A stretch of DNA of 64,000 nt from Circinella minor. Its lineage: Eukaryota > Mucoromycota > Mucoromycetes > Mucorales > Lichtheimiaceae. The position numbers were made by a program, and so were the translations under genes. The stretch is taken from NCBI GenBank assembly GCA_016758965.1, contig JAEPRB010000083.1:1-64000 (forward strand), written 5' to 3'. Each line of letters begins with the position of its first letter. The stretch's first letter is position 1. Below are positions 11,145 to 22,865 of this stretch, one piece after another. The notes below the pieces were generated by a model, which was not told the DNA's origin, searched no databases, and saw only the letters and a program-made list of their open reading frames with translations.

Positions 11145-13220
11145 ATGCTTGAACCAGAAGTACCTTATGACCCTGATTATGAAGTGGAAGATACTGAAGA
11201 AAATTGGCGCGATCCACACATAATTCCTGACAATAATGTTCGCCAACAACAAGTCGGGTTGACAGCTGGTGGTGTTGGTGATAATTATGACAACTATCAT
11301 TATCCACCTGTTCAAGATCATATAGAAAATGTTGTCGGCCAGGATCAAGCAGCAGACGATTGTTGGATGTTGCCTCCCGAATTCACTTTATTTGATGTCT
11401 TTGGTAAAAACAAAATCAAGCTTGAAGAAATTCGACAACAAACAAAGTCCTCATTGAGATACAATGAATCTAAACACCAAGTGGACATTTGGGGCGATCG
11501 AGATTCCATTAATCATGCCAAGCAATTATTGGATTTGCTTGTTCAACGTTTACATCAACATCAAGATTCATCACGCCGTAAGACAAAGAAATGGGGTAAA
11601 CCGGAACGCGAATTGACGAAAAAAGAAAGACAACGAGCTGAACGTAAACAGGCCAGGGCTTTGGAAGAAAGAAGCTACCAAGGTTTTCCCCAACTCCCGC
11701 AACCTCATACTGCCACAGTACCAATTCCTGATAACAACATCCCAATGACCCAAGTTCTCGGTATGAAAGAAGAATACTTGAACAAGATTCGGGCTGATTG
11801 TAAGAGTTATATGTTTTATAACACGTCGACCAATGTAGTTCAAATTGCTGGTGAAAATGAAGAAAATGTCAGGATGGCTGCGACACGTATGCGTAATTTG
11901 TATCTCAAGAATGCTCGATTACCTGAATTTGCTATTCGTAAATTCCTTAAGCAACCAAAGAAAAACATGATAATCAATTTCCGTCGTTTACCACAAAATT
12001 ATGTTACTCCAAGATATTCCTCGAAAGGTGAAGAACAATTGATCATGTCAAATTGTCGATTGCTGGAAGGTGTGACGACAGGTGTTGTTAATCCTTTAGT
12101 TAATTCTATTCCAGAACGGCGAAACTTGATTGATCTCGATGATGATGCAAACGAAGACAACGATAATACTGATAGTGGATTATCCAAAGAGATGCGTCAT
12201 TTGGATGAACGCAACGCGAAAGAAATGATTGAAGTCCTGGAAATGGGCTTGCGCAGTATCAGATTGTCGCAACAAGAAATTAAAATGAAGATTCGATTTG
12301 GTCAGATTGTCCTTACAGACTATCCAAAACGGCCTAATCCTTTTTCATTGGAAGTAATAGCGAATAATTATTTTCGTGACGACAGATTTAAAAGTATTTT
12401 GGCTCCATGCATTGAAAAAACAAGAGAAAACATGCAACCTCTCTTTGAATGGTTATCTTCCAAGTGTATTCAATTTACCGATTCACCTCGTACAACCTAT
12501 ACCATTGAAGCGGATCAATACCCTCAATTCGTCCAGCAACCATCGACATGGACGCGTCGCGCGCAGCAAACTGCGCCTACTGCGCAAGATAAATGGCGAA
12601 CAACTATTATTACCAACTTTACAAGCGAACGACGTGTCGGTTTATGGAACTTGATTGCAGAAGGCAAAGACATTGTCAATATTAGCTGCGCAGATTTGGA
12701 AAATGATTATTCTTGGGAGTTAAAGCTCCAAAGTGCACAACGCTTTAATACTATGGACGACTTAAATACGCCCCACGGTCAATTTATTGAAAACTTATCA
12801 CTGGATCCAGATTCGAATAACTTTGTCTTTGTACCCAATTCACGAGACTATCATCCTAGGCTGGTTACGAAAAAGACCAAATGGGTTTATGCAATGGATG
12901 ATTGGATTCTTGAAGTCGGACGCGATGATGTATGGGATGTACAACGCATGAATGTCTCAACGGATGGTCGCGATTTGCCTGTGGAATTAAAAGAATCTGA
13001 TATCAGTCGTGTCATTTACAAGTTCTCGGCATATCGTGAATCTTGGGTGAATAGATTTGCTGAAAACTTGTTATTACAGGTTGGTGAAGCACCTACTTGG
13101 ACAGCAGAAGACTTCCTTGCAAGCAACAATGAAAATATGCGTGAAATCATTGAAATTGCGAATCGCATGACGAGCGTTTTGAATAAGGAAATTCGACCTT
13201 ATTATGATAATCCACTTTAA
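11145..13220 (+). CDS. fungal KH-domain protein (DUF7905-like C-terminus)
   Basis: A single open frame of 691 residues without introns, unlike most neighbours. Two KH-like segments are visible, at about 80-138 (KIKLEEIRQQTKSSLRYN, then VDIWGDRDSINHAKQLL) and about 200-255 (YLNKIRADCKSYMFYN, then VVQIAGENEENVRMA). A basic helical linker (RRKTKKW, KKERQRAERKQAR) lies between them. From about 340 to the end is a well-structured region with many Trp and acidic residues. It resembles the C-terminal domain of fungal proteins annotated as DUF7905. KH segments suggest RNA binding; the precise role is unknown. The N-terminus is acidic and Tyr-rich. It is tandem to and downstream of pfa4 with no obvious functional link. 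Confidence 0.85.
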   Translation: MLEPEVPYDPDYEVEDTEENWRDPHIIPDNNVRQQQVGLTAGGVGDNYDNYHYPPVQDHIENVVGQDQAADDCWMLPPEFTLFDVFGKNKIKLEEIRQQTKSSLRYNESKHQVDIWGDRDSINHAKQLLDLLVQRLHQHQDSSRRKTKKWGKPERELTKKERQRAERKQARALEERSYQGFPQLPQPHTATVPIPDNNIPMTQVLGMKEEYLNKIRADCKSYMFYNTSTNVVQIAGENEENVRMAATRMRNLYLKNARLPEFAIRKFLKQPKKNMIINFRRLPQNYVTPRYSSKGEEQLIMSNCRLLEGVTTGVVNPLVNSIPERRNLIDLDDDANEDNDNTDSGLSKEMRHLDERNAKEMIEVLEMGLRSIRLSQQEIKMKIRFGQIVLTDYPKRPNPFSLEVIANNYFRDDRFKSILAPCIEKTRENMQPLFEWLSSKCIQFTDSPRTTYTIEADQYPQFVQQPSTWTRRAQQTAPTAQDKWRTTIITNFTSERRVGLWNLIAEGKDIVNISCADLENDYSWELKLQSAQRFNTMDDLNTPHGQFIENLSLDPDSNNFVFVPNSRDYHPRLVTKKTKWVYAMDDWILEVGRDDVWDVQRMNVSTDGRDLPVELKESDISRVIYKFSAYRESWVNRFAENLLLQVGEAPTWTAEDFLASNNENMREIIEIANRMTSVLNKEIRPYYDNPL

Positions 13221-13764
13221 ATTCAATAATTTCATATAGATATTCAAACATTCCTCACTTTTTTTGCTATCTATCTTCGCTCAAAAAAAAATTAAGTAAT
13301 AAAAGTATAAATAATTTTGTCTATTGCTGTTATCTTTTCTTTTCTTTTTTTTTTTTTTTGGCATGGTAGCTGGCTAATTATGAAAAAAAAAGCTTAAATG
13401 AATATTTTACAAGGTTAACTTAATATAGCATGTATAAATATGTTTTTATATTCACCATAGTACCACACACCTTTATATGATCAATTACCAACAGCGCCAT
13501 GAACAACATTGAAACAGAAATGATCACAATATCTTGTTAGTACCTTTACTTAGCCAGTATAATCTCAAAATCTTCAGATATGGGTTCATCCACTCCCTCC
13601 TTAAAAGTTTACTATACATAAATCGATAGCTTACCACCATCCATTTGCGAAGCTTGTCTTGGTTCTTAAATGATGAATACCCATCGTTCATCAAATTTGT
13701 TAATCCCGTACGTACTTAAAATAGTCTTATGATTCATTACAAATGGTGTGTCTTAATCCAGTGA
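13221..13764. other. intergenic, no gene seen
   Basis: Presumed 3' region of the KH gene, then AT-rich spacer with a poly-T run near 13350. Nothing else supported. Confidence 0.55.
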
Positions 13765-14084
13765 TATTGTTGCTGTCATCTGGTGTCATCCGATGATATT
13801 ACTACACCTTCTGGTGTACAAGCGTTTTCGTCTCACATCTTTCAAAATTTGATATATCTTTATATACGTGAATAATAAATAACGCATGCATTTGTACATT
13901 ACGAAGTACTTCATATGGGACAATATTTTCAAGCAAAATAAATATCTGTACTGTATTTGAGAATTATTTTGAAACACAAAATACAACAGATCTAGAAACT
14001 GATTATGTCTTGGCTGGATTATTTGGACTGAATCGATTAAAATGTTTACAGCTGGATCATGTGGGTGTAGTGGTCCATGATTAA
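13765..14084 (+). pseudogene. coding-like fragments, possibly a decayed gene
   Basis: Two adjacent open segments read like protein. The first is 13765-13875 and includes SSDDITTPSGVQAFSSHIF. The second, in a shifted frame, is about 13880-14084 and includes ETDYVLAGLFGLNRLKCLQL, ending at TAA. Both have balanced composition unlike the surrounding AT-rich spacer. No start codon, splice signals or recognisable domain link them. They may be a frameshifted gene relic or the last exon of an unseen gene. Confidence 0.25.
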
Positions 14085-16560
14085 CGATCACACAATTTTT
14101 ATACAACAAGAACAACAGTAATTATATGTAAGACAAAGGGAAGAATGATGATGTTGATAATTGTGGCAAAAAAAAACAGGCGATATACACGGTAAACGGT
14201 TTATAGTTCAATCAATGATTTAATATCAGAAAAGAGAGCCCCGACTATATTACCAAGATTACAAGTTTTAAAAAAAATCAAGGAAACGTCGAGCAGAAGG
14301 AACCTCATATAAAACTAGAAAAACTAATCTCTCGACATAATCTATTGGAAAAAAAAAATACCCTCGAATTCATTTACCTTTGATCTTGGCGGAATACTAT
14401 TCAATGAAGCGGTGAAGTCCAATATAATTATTAAAATGCGTAGCACCAACATAAATTGTCGGATATGTCTTGAAAGGCATTAGTGAATTTCCTAAAGAGT
14501 CCATGAAAAAATTACAAAACTGGGGAAGACAAAGTTAAAGTATATAGCTATTAAAAGTTAGTATGGAGCCTTTTCATAAATAATTAATAATTATTAGTTT
14601 TTTATTTCATGTATTACTACATCTTCTTTTTATAATGGTGTATTGTGGAAATGAACTATCTACAGTTGAAGCACTAAAGGTAATTTATATTTACCCTTAA
14701 TCCTTGAGAATATTTACTTTATATCTAAAATCCTTGCGGAGAAACACTATCTCCTTTGGAGAACCTCATCTACGGCACTAAAACTATTTAGGACATATCT
14801 CATTAACAACAACCCTTTTTCTTAAATTATATAGATAATTACGCCACTTTTTATTTTATATGCGATTGTTCAGCATAAATTATCAAAAAAATTAAAATAA
14901 TAATAAAAAAACAGTGGAAACGATAGATCATATAAAAGACCATCCCACCGACCTTTAATGACATTTCTTTATCTTAAAAATTAATATATTATTATTTTTC
15001 ATATTACGTAGTTAATGTTTGCACAAAAAATAATGAAATTATTCCATTTTGGCGGGAAAACAATATAAAGTTAATAAATGAGAAGGGTTGATGTTACATA
15101 ATATAATCTCTTAATAATTGATGTAACATATAATCATTTTGTATGGTTTGAACAAAAATATTGTTGTTGTTGATGTTGCACCACTATCACTTTTATAACT
15201 ATTTATGTAACTCTTTCCAATTGTAATATGAAGGATGTATAGAAATGAAACAAACGTTTACATAATGATCATGAATATCACGTTTTGTTTTTTAGGATGA
15301 CCATTCTTTTTTTCCTGACAGAAAGGGTTAATTAAACAAATATGAAGGAGATCAAATAAATAAAGTTTAAAAAAGTTTGATGTTAAATTAGGTTTGGTAT
15401 GGTAACACAGGAAACGGAAGAGAATATTGCGTTACCATAACGATTATGGTGACAAGAGCAAGAGCTCTGTGCACACTGGTTTCAGTTTCAAATAGTCAAT
15501 GGTAGATAGGAAATTAGGATCTAGCTATTCTATCTGTGCATTTGAACTGTTTATTACGAAAATATTTTGTAGTAATTTATTTACATCATATAGATGTCAT
15601 CATACGTGTAATTGATGTAACATATAAAACAGAGAATTTGAGAGTACCAATTTCAAGGGAAATGTTTATAAAGAATCTCCGCATGCACGGCACACTAAAT
15701 TCTGCACCTAATCTTTTCTAATACTTTAATATATAAAGGGAGGGGAGGAAGAAAAGTAGTTTTATACAAAAAAAGATCATGGCATGAACAAAATTGAAGT
15801 TCTCTATAAAATGAGCCAGCAACAGCAAAAAGTAATTCACTTTCTCTCGATTTTTTGAGGAATCATGTAAATATATAAACCATCCTCACCAATGACATGA
15901 AAAAAAAAAGCCCAGCAAGGGGATACGAACGGATCGGTTCGGTACACACATCACACGGGAGATATTTGTGTATGTGCATGCGAGTTATCAATTAAACTTT
16001 TTTATAATGGCTACACATAAAATTATGAAGGGAGTGCGGGGTAGCAAAAAGAAAAAGGTTTGATTGCCCGCGTTTTAGGCCATACTTTTTGCATTGTTAA
16101 AGGAAGGGCGTTTTTTTTTTTTTTGAGAATCGTTGTTGTTATTCTTTCTTCCTTTTTGCTTTTAACTTGTCAGAGTCAGGTACATATACTTCTTTAACCG
16201 TCCTGTTGAAAAAAAAAAGTAATTAAAAATGTTTTTCTCATAAACTACTCTAAAACAACCCAACAAAAAAAACACAAATAAAATTAATATGGTAGTAATT
16301 GTAGTATATTAGTATAGTGGTACTTACACACATCACAGCATAACAACAGCATATACATATACATATATATATAAACACACACGCGCTTTTTTGCTGTATT
16401 ATATATATTACCTCTTTTTCTTTTTTTCTCTTTACTCTTTTACTTTCAATAGTGTTAACACACACGTAAACTGTTTTTATCTTTTACATAATCACACTTC
16501 TTTTTTTTTTTTTGCACCATTTCACACTTCTTTTTTTTAAAAAAAAAAACGGCCAGAATT
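14085..16560. other. intergenic upstream of skn7
   Basis: About 2.5 kb of AT-rich spacer ending in a long pyrimidine-rich leader with poly-T tracts (16400-16540) before the Skn7 start codon. No gene seen. Confidence 0.6.
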
Positions 16561-19160
16561 ATGCAGATTCAACCTATTATCAATATGGAAACAACAGAAG
16601 CTACCAATGTGACTACCAGTACATTACAAACTGACAATACTCCCATTGGCATTCCTGAATTCGTTAAGAAGTTATTTCGGTGAGTCGAAAACTTATTATG
16701 CTTAGAAAAAAACGGACAGCAACCATTGACCAACATGACAATAATAAAATACCAACTTTCTAATACTTCTTTATTATACACAAATGTATCATATAGAATG
16801 TTGGAACAAGATTCTCACACAGATATATTGACGTGGGGAATGGAAGGAACAACGTTTGTTGTCAGAGATCCAAGCGAGTTTGCGCGTCTTATTTTACCAA
16901 AGCATTTTAAACATTGTAATTTTGCAAGCTTTGTAAGACAATTAAATAAATACGATTTTCATAAAGTACGTAATTCAGAAGATGGTCAGCGGCCTTATGG
17001 TGACCAGGTAAGAGTAATATATTATATCTTTACATTTAATGCGTACAAAAAAAGAAATAGAGAAAAAGCAAAATCTTACAAAACGTGTTTATTACTTTTA
17101 TATAAAAGTCATGGGAGTTTCAACATTCACATTTCCAATATAATCGAAGAGATTTGTTAGATGGTATAAAGGTAAATACATTCATCAGTTGAAGAAAGTA
17201 TATGAGAAAGAGAGAGGAAAAAAAAGAGGAAGATTATATAGACAGAAAAAAAAAGGAAAAGGTGGAATACTGTAACAGGTGTAAAGATGCTTTTGGAAAT
17301 AACTTTCTTTTGAATTAGCGCAAGACGACAACTAAATCCTCTGTGGCACGGACCTCTTTTGGTGCTACCATCAATAACAATACCAGCTCCATTTCTCATG
17401 AACAAAAAACAACATCAGTGTTATCAGTAACAGCCAGTAGTGACTTTAATAACACGACAGCATTAGCATCGACATCTCCTTGTACTTCGTTATCAGCAAA
17501 TAAAGCAACAAGTGACGAATTGAAATCCGTTGTGTTTCGGCTGCAGTCACAAATTGAACAACTGCAGCAACAGCAAACAAGTTTCACTAATCATTTACAA
17601 GGACTTGATCATGACTACAATGGTATCATAGAAACAGTGGCTAACGTAAAAAAATACATAGTGTCTCAAGATCAATTTATGAATCAACTTGCAACTCGTA
17701 TCATGGCAACACATCAACAACAACAAGGTATTGTATATTATATCCCCTTATCGCCAGCCATCAGTGTACCCCAGTTTATATATTCACTGTAGACATTTAC
17801 TCCAGATTGTTTTGTCTGATGACTTTATAATGTACAAACCTAACAGTTGTATTTATATACAGTTAAACAAGATCAACAAGACTACATCAGTAGTAGTGGT
17901 GGTGTTGGCGTGCACCAGGTGCTTGAGTCGTATGGTCAAGTTGCACAACACTCAGATCAACAGATTAAACAGATTAGCGAGCATATTGAATCAGCACAAC
18001 AAATTATATATTCAGAAGCACCATTGTTGTCGTCGTCATATGATGTTCCACAACAACAACAAAATGACAGTCATACTAAAACCGATACTACTAACTCCAA
18101 TAATAATAATAGCAATAATAGTTTTTTACCGCAAACACAGCAAACATTTATACCCATATCTTCTTCTTCTATCTCCTCTAAATCATTATCATCAACATCA
18201 TCTAATATTGCTACTGCGACATCATTGTTATCATCATCAATCCAAAACACAGCACCGACTATTTGTTCACAGCCTTATGTCAATGAAACAATAACGACAG
18301 CCTCAGAGCCAACAGCAAAAGTATTTCCAAAAAATAACAGTACAAGTGGTATGGCTACTGATGCTGTAGTAAATGATTATAATGATCCTGCAATAACAAG
18401 AGTGGTAGCAGCAACAACGGGATTTATGAAAACCATTACCCCGGCCAAACGACCGCGCGCTACATCATTATTAATTCCGGGTTGGTCGGTACCACCAAGA
18501 GTATTATTGGTTGATGATGATTCTATCTTTAGACGGATATCGACCCGTTTATTACAATTGGCTGGATGTACAATTGATGTGGCTGTGGATGGTATTGAAG
18601 CTTGCAGCAAGATTGTTTCTCATGATTACGATATAGTTCTGATGGTAGGTTCTATTCTTTTTTTTTTTTTGTTCAAAACCTATTATCATTACTGAAAATT
18701 TTGAGCTTTAAAAAAAATGGTTTTATTTTTATTTTTGTATACATAGGATATCATGATGCCAAATTTGGATGGCCTTTCGGCAACTCGGAGTATTCGACAA
18801 CATGATACATGGACACCCATCATTTCCATGACGGCCAATACCGCCGATAGTGATGTTCGTGAATATATAATGAGTGGAATGACAGATGTTTTACCAAAAC
18901 CATTAGACCATAGTGTTCTATGTAAATTGTTGGAACGTTATTGTGCTCATTTGAAATTGATACAACGTCAACAGCAACAACAAAATAATCATAATATGAT
19001 AACCCCGTCTATTTCTTATCCAGAATCTTCTTCGTTGACAACAATACCATCAGTATCAATACCATCATCATCATCATCCATAGTATACTCCTCACAACAA
19101 CTACAGCAGCAACAACGGCAGGAGCAAGATGAACAGGTCAAAAGACAAAGGATAGACTAG
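16561..19160 (+). CDS. skn7: Skn7-type response regulator transcription factor
   Basis: Six exons: 16561-16679, 16797-17007, 17109-17171, 17319-17727, 17863-18644 and 18747-19160, giving 665 residues. Residues 29-133 form an HSF-type DNA-binding domain, including [17 protein letters not shown] and WEFQHSHF. A coiled coil lies at about 198-250 ([20 protein letters not shown]). A long Ser/Thr/Gln-rich linker is followed by a receiver domain (478-600). Its acidic pocket is LLVDDDS, the phospho-acceptor is Asp529 in DIMMPNLDG, and the conserved Lys is in LPKPLD. The HSF plus receiver combination defines Skn7 (Prr1 in fission yeast). It takes phosphate from the Ypd1 relay and controls oxidative, osmotic and cell-wall stress genes. 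The last intron falls directly before the codon for Asp529. The tail is poly-Gln/Ser. The MADS-box gene follows on the same strand. Confidence 0.95.
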
Positions 19161-19860
19161 CAAGCACAGATAAAGTTGTACAGGGAAAAAAGTAGGAAAT
19201 CACATTTTTCTGTATTACACAATAATTATCTTTTGTCTTTCACAATACCTAGCCCAAACCTTATGAGAAAAAAACTTCAATTACCCAAACTATCGTTTTT
19301 TTTCTTGCTCTCTTTCTTCCCTTCTTCTTGGCTCCTTTGGGTCTCCCTTTTATTTCTTAAAAAAAAAGGTTATTCTCCCCTAACAACACCAGCAACGAAA
19401 AATAACCATATAAACCCCTTTTTATTATTAATTTTTTATATTATTGTTTTGTTTTCTTCTCCTATTTTGGGCGGTTCAAACGTGCGTGTGTGGATACATA
19501 TCTGTTAAACAGTTATCTGTAAAATTTGAACATATAAGCAAAAAAAAAAAAAAAAAGCTCAACAGAAAAAGGCAAAGACGATCTCAAATCAAGTTCTTTC
19601 TTTTTTTTTTATCTTTTTTCTTTTCAACTACTTTTTTTCTTCCCGGCTCCATCACCAACCTATACACATACAAATAACACACACACACACACACGCATAT
19701 ATATATATATATATATATATATAACTGTTATTATATTATTATCATTACGTATCTGTGTGCGACTACTTTGGTACAGTAAAATTGTGCATTCTACAAATAT
19801 CTATATACATATATAATATTATTACGCATAGGCCAACTTTAATTTGTTTTTTCTTACATC
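19161..19860. other. intergenic between skn7 and mcm1
   Basis: About 700 bp of pyrimidine-rich sequence with poly-T and poly-A runs, ending in an (AC)n(AT)n microsatellite and the leader of the MADS-box gene. No gene seen. Confidence 0.6.
19677..19723. repeat. microsatellite (AC)n then (AT)n
   Basis: An AC run at about 19677-19694 is followed after CGC by an AT run to about 19723, roughly 140 bp upstream of the MADS-box start codon. Confidence 0.95.
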
Positions 19861-19915
19861 ATGCAACAATCTTCCAATTATTATCAACCTCAACAACAAG
19901 CTTATTTAATCGCTC

Positions 19916-19955
<40 letters not shown>

Positions 19956-20851
19956 TGCTGCTGCGGCCGCTGCTGCTACTGCCGCAAAACCAGCACGCAC
20001 TACACCATTGACAACAGCACATAATATTAATAATAACGAGGACATCGATGATGATTCAGATGATGATGGAAGCAAACCAGGTAGTAAGCGCAGTGGACGA
20101 CGTAAAATCAAGATCGAATACATCGAAGATAAATCTCGACGTCATATTACGTTTTCAAAACGGAAAGCGGGTATAATGAAAAAGGTATATTTGTTGATTT
20201 TGTGATTGTAGACTACCATGCCAGCAAACAATAAAGCTGATAAACATGTGTTTCCATTATTTAGGCATATGAATTAAGTACTTTAACGGGAACCCAGGTA
20301 TTATTGTTAGTAGTATCTGAAACAGGTTTGGTGTACACATTCACTACACCGAAACTTCAACCCCTTGTTACAAAACCTGAAGGGAAAAATTTAATACAAT
20401 CTTGTTTAAATGCACCTGATACGATGGATAATACAAACGAGCCATCCGCTTCCATGTCTCGTATGCAACAACAACAGCAACAAGTAAATAAAGATATCAC
20501 TTCAAATACCGGAGTAAGTTTATTTTTTAATTAATAAATCGCAAAGGGATTGATTTATAAATGCTCGGAGAAGGAGAAAAAAGAAACAAGATGGACGTTG
20601 TGTGCATTTTATTTTATTTTTTTTGAGGGGAAAAAAAGCAATATATGTAACTCATTTTTTTAATATTGTATCTTTTCTATTAGACATATGGTGGATTAGC
20701 ATCTGCTATTCCCCCTCCTTCACAACATCATTCCGGACCTCCTGGGCCTCTGTCAACAACAATAGCATCTACTTCATCTTTTGGATATCCAAACTATCTT
20801 CAACAACAGCACCAGCGACCAGATTCAGGAGGAGGAGCTATCCCAAGATAA
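19861..20851 (+). CDS. mcm1: SRF-type MADS-box transcription factor (Mcm1-like)
   Basis: Three exons: 19861-20184, 20265-20513 and 20684-20851, all phase 0, giving 246 residues. The N-terminus has poly-Gln (CAA repeats, about 19914-19953), poly-Ala, then an acidic patch (EDIDDDSDDDG). The MADS domain starts at about residue 79 (GRRKIKIEYIEDKSRRHITF, SKRKAGIMKK) and is split by the first intron before AYELSTLTGTQVLLLVVSE. The SRF/Mcm1 hallmark YTFTTPKLQPLV follows. Mcm1-type proteins bind CC(A/T)6GG elements with partner factors and act in mating, cell cycle and wall genes. The C-terminus is Gln/Pro/Gly-rich. It is the immediate same-strand neighbour of skn7, about 700 bp away. Confidence 0.94.
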
Positions 20852-22554
20852 TCATAATAATGCACAGTTACCATTTACCCCTCCCCCCCCCAATAAAAGA
20901 TAATTCCTTTCGGTTTCTCTCGCTCGTTATAGTTTCTTAATGTTGTCTCGTTCTATTATTATTATTACGTATTAGTATATTATTATTATTATTATATTTT
21001 TTTCAAATCAACATGATAATCTAATACAGTACATGCCATTTTTTTCTTTATCTGTATTCAATTTGATAAACATAATATTTTTTATTTTATACTGATTGAC
21101 ATGGAAAACTTTGTTTTTGTTTGTTTTGTCAACTCTGATTTTTTTTAGTTATCTTACCAAAGCTGTTACGTTGCATGATCAACGTAATAAAGCGGTATAA
21201 TTCTGGTTTCTAAAACCATCCACCACTCCTGGGATTTTTTTTAGCTTAGCTTAAACTATAATATTTTGCTGTTCATAATGAATCATACAGAAAAGTAACG
21301 TTGAATGGCTTTTTTGATCGGGTCGCCTAGTATATTATTATACACTATATTGTAGATGTAGAATAATCAGCCGCACAATAAATACATAATAGGACGAATG
21401 TTATGTTAATAAAGAAGAAGAGTGGAACAAACATAAAAAAAACCACATTGTTATTAGACTTTAATACTGCCTCACTTACTTCCATCCCAAGTGGCTCCAT
21501 CCCAGTCTACTCCCTTCTGCCTGAGAGAAGCAGGCTTTTTCTTAATGGTTGACGCGCCTTGATTTTCAACTCGTTCTATTTGGCATTGGAACGATCTTAA
21601 TTTGGCGTATAATCAAAATTAGATTGTTTGACAATGTTTTTACTGTGGCGTAGTCAAAATTCCAATTTGGGTTATATACTATTCCCAATCAAATAATTTT
21701 AACTTAGCAGCTTATATTTAATATTTGACGAATTAAACGTAACCTTTAAACACATCTCATTCTCTTCTGTCTATCTTTAGCAATCACTATCTGTAGCATT
21801 CTCAGTAGAACTAGCAATAACTGGCGTCAAAGAGCCGTACTATTGTTAAAAACGTCCACTTGACATTAGCTTTTGGTTTTGGTTAGAGTCTAACTGATAG
21901 CAACCATGGCTGGTGAGTATAGATCCACGTAAAATACGTTGTAATATACTCAGTCTTCGACAATATGTATAGTATATATTACTCAAGGTCTTATTCTAAC
22001 ATAACATTCCATAAATTCACATAACACAATAATATGGAAGTGTACGGATCTTAAATCTAAGAAAAAAAAAGAGTATGATCAAGCAGCGACATATTCTATG
22101 TGTTATTCATCAAACTAAGTCAAAAGAAAAAAAATTACTACATGGTAATGTCAAGTCCATAATAATCATTTTAGGATAAAGGCTTGACAAAAAGAATCCC
22201 GACAACCACTGCCAACTCAGTCCACTTCATTTATACTATAGAAAAAGTATAAATGAGCTGTTGGAAATGTAATTGTAAAGAAACTTTATTCAAATCTTCA
22301 ATCTTTTTATCGAATAGAATAACGAGTCTCAAAGTTTTTCTATTGTCTCTTCTTTTATTATTTATCTTCCAAATTAACCAAATCGCGGACTCATTACTAG
22401 TTACCTTCCATGCATGTCGCTTTTATCAGGAACATACTATATCGCTATCATAGTGCTGCTTATACTCGGCCTATTGTTTTAAAGATAATAGTTACGCAGA
22501 TGCGGTCAAGAAGAAGTGATTAGCAATCTGCACCCAAAAAATAGACCTAAAGTC
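20852..22554. other. intergenic with one short coding-like remnant
   Basis: AT-rich spacer with TTA/ATT runs near 20960-20995. On the minus strand 21617-21472 there is a short open segment ending in a stop codon and containing KKKPASLRQKGVDWDGATWD. It looks like the C-terminus of a real protein or transposon product. No upstream coding sequence was found. Nothing else supported. Confidence 0.4.
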
Positions 22555-22865
22555 ACACACGAAAAGTGATTTGATGCCATCTACGTATTGAAAGTTAAAA
22601 CTGAAAAAATAGTACAATGCAACAATTTATTTATTTGACAATTAATATGTAAATTCTTCCGCTAATTTCTACTTTTTATGTAGATCATGAAGTTCATCTT
22701 CCTTTTCATGAATACGTATCTCTTTTCGACTTCTTTTTGTTCTTCAGCATCATAATTATAATAAAAGTAAGTATTTTTGTTTATACGTAACGGTGTTGCT
22801 GTTATTGCTTTTATAAGGATTGTTATGATCATTACTAGAATATTTGCATTTTGACGAGCCATCAC
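22555..22865 (-). repeat. degenerate dispersed repeat, copy 1
   Basis: The segment shares a run of matching blocks with 59700-59940 in the same orientation: a head with GATGCCATC-like sequence, a block with TAGATCATGAAG against TAGATCATAAAA, and GTTATTGC near the end. On the minus strand both read as the remains of one frame, including an Ala-Glu start, a Lys-rich helix and a DLRKK-like stretch. This copy has stop codons and frameshifts. It is probably a fossil transposon or gene fragment. The plus-strand head (22558-22585) also resembles the tandem unit at 1-326. Confidence 0.6.

Noticed and set aside
13786..14115. Minus-strand 109-codon frame
   Set aside because: Opposite strand of the coding-like plus-strand segments; its composition is AT-driven with no domain.
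21906..21920. ATGGCTG followed by GTGAGTAT as a possible first exon
   Set aside because: Good start and donor, but no downstream exon with coding character was found.
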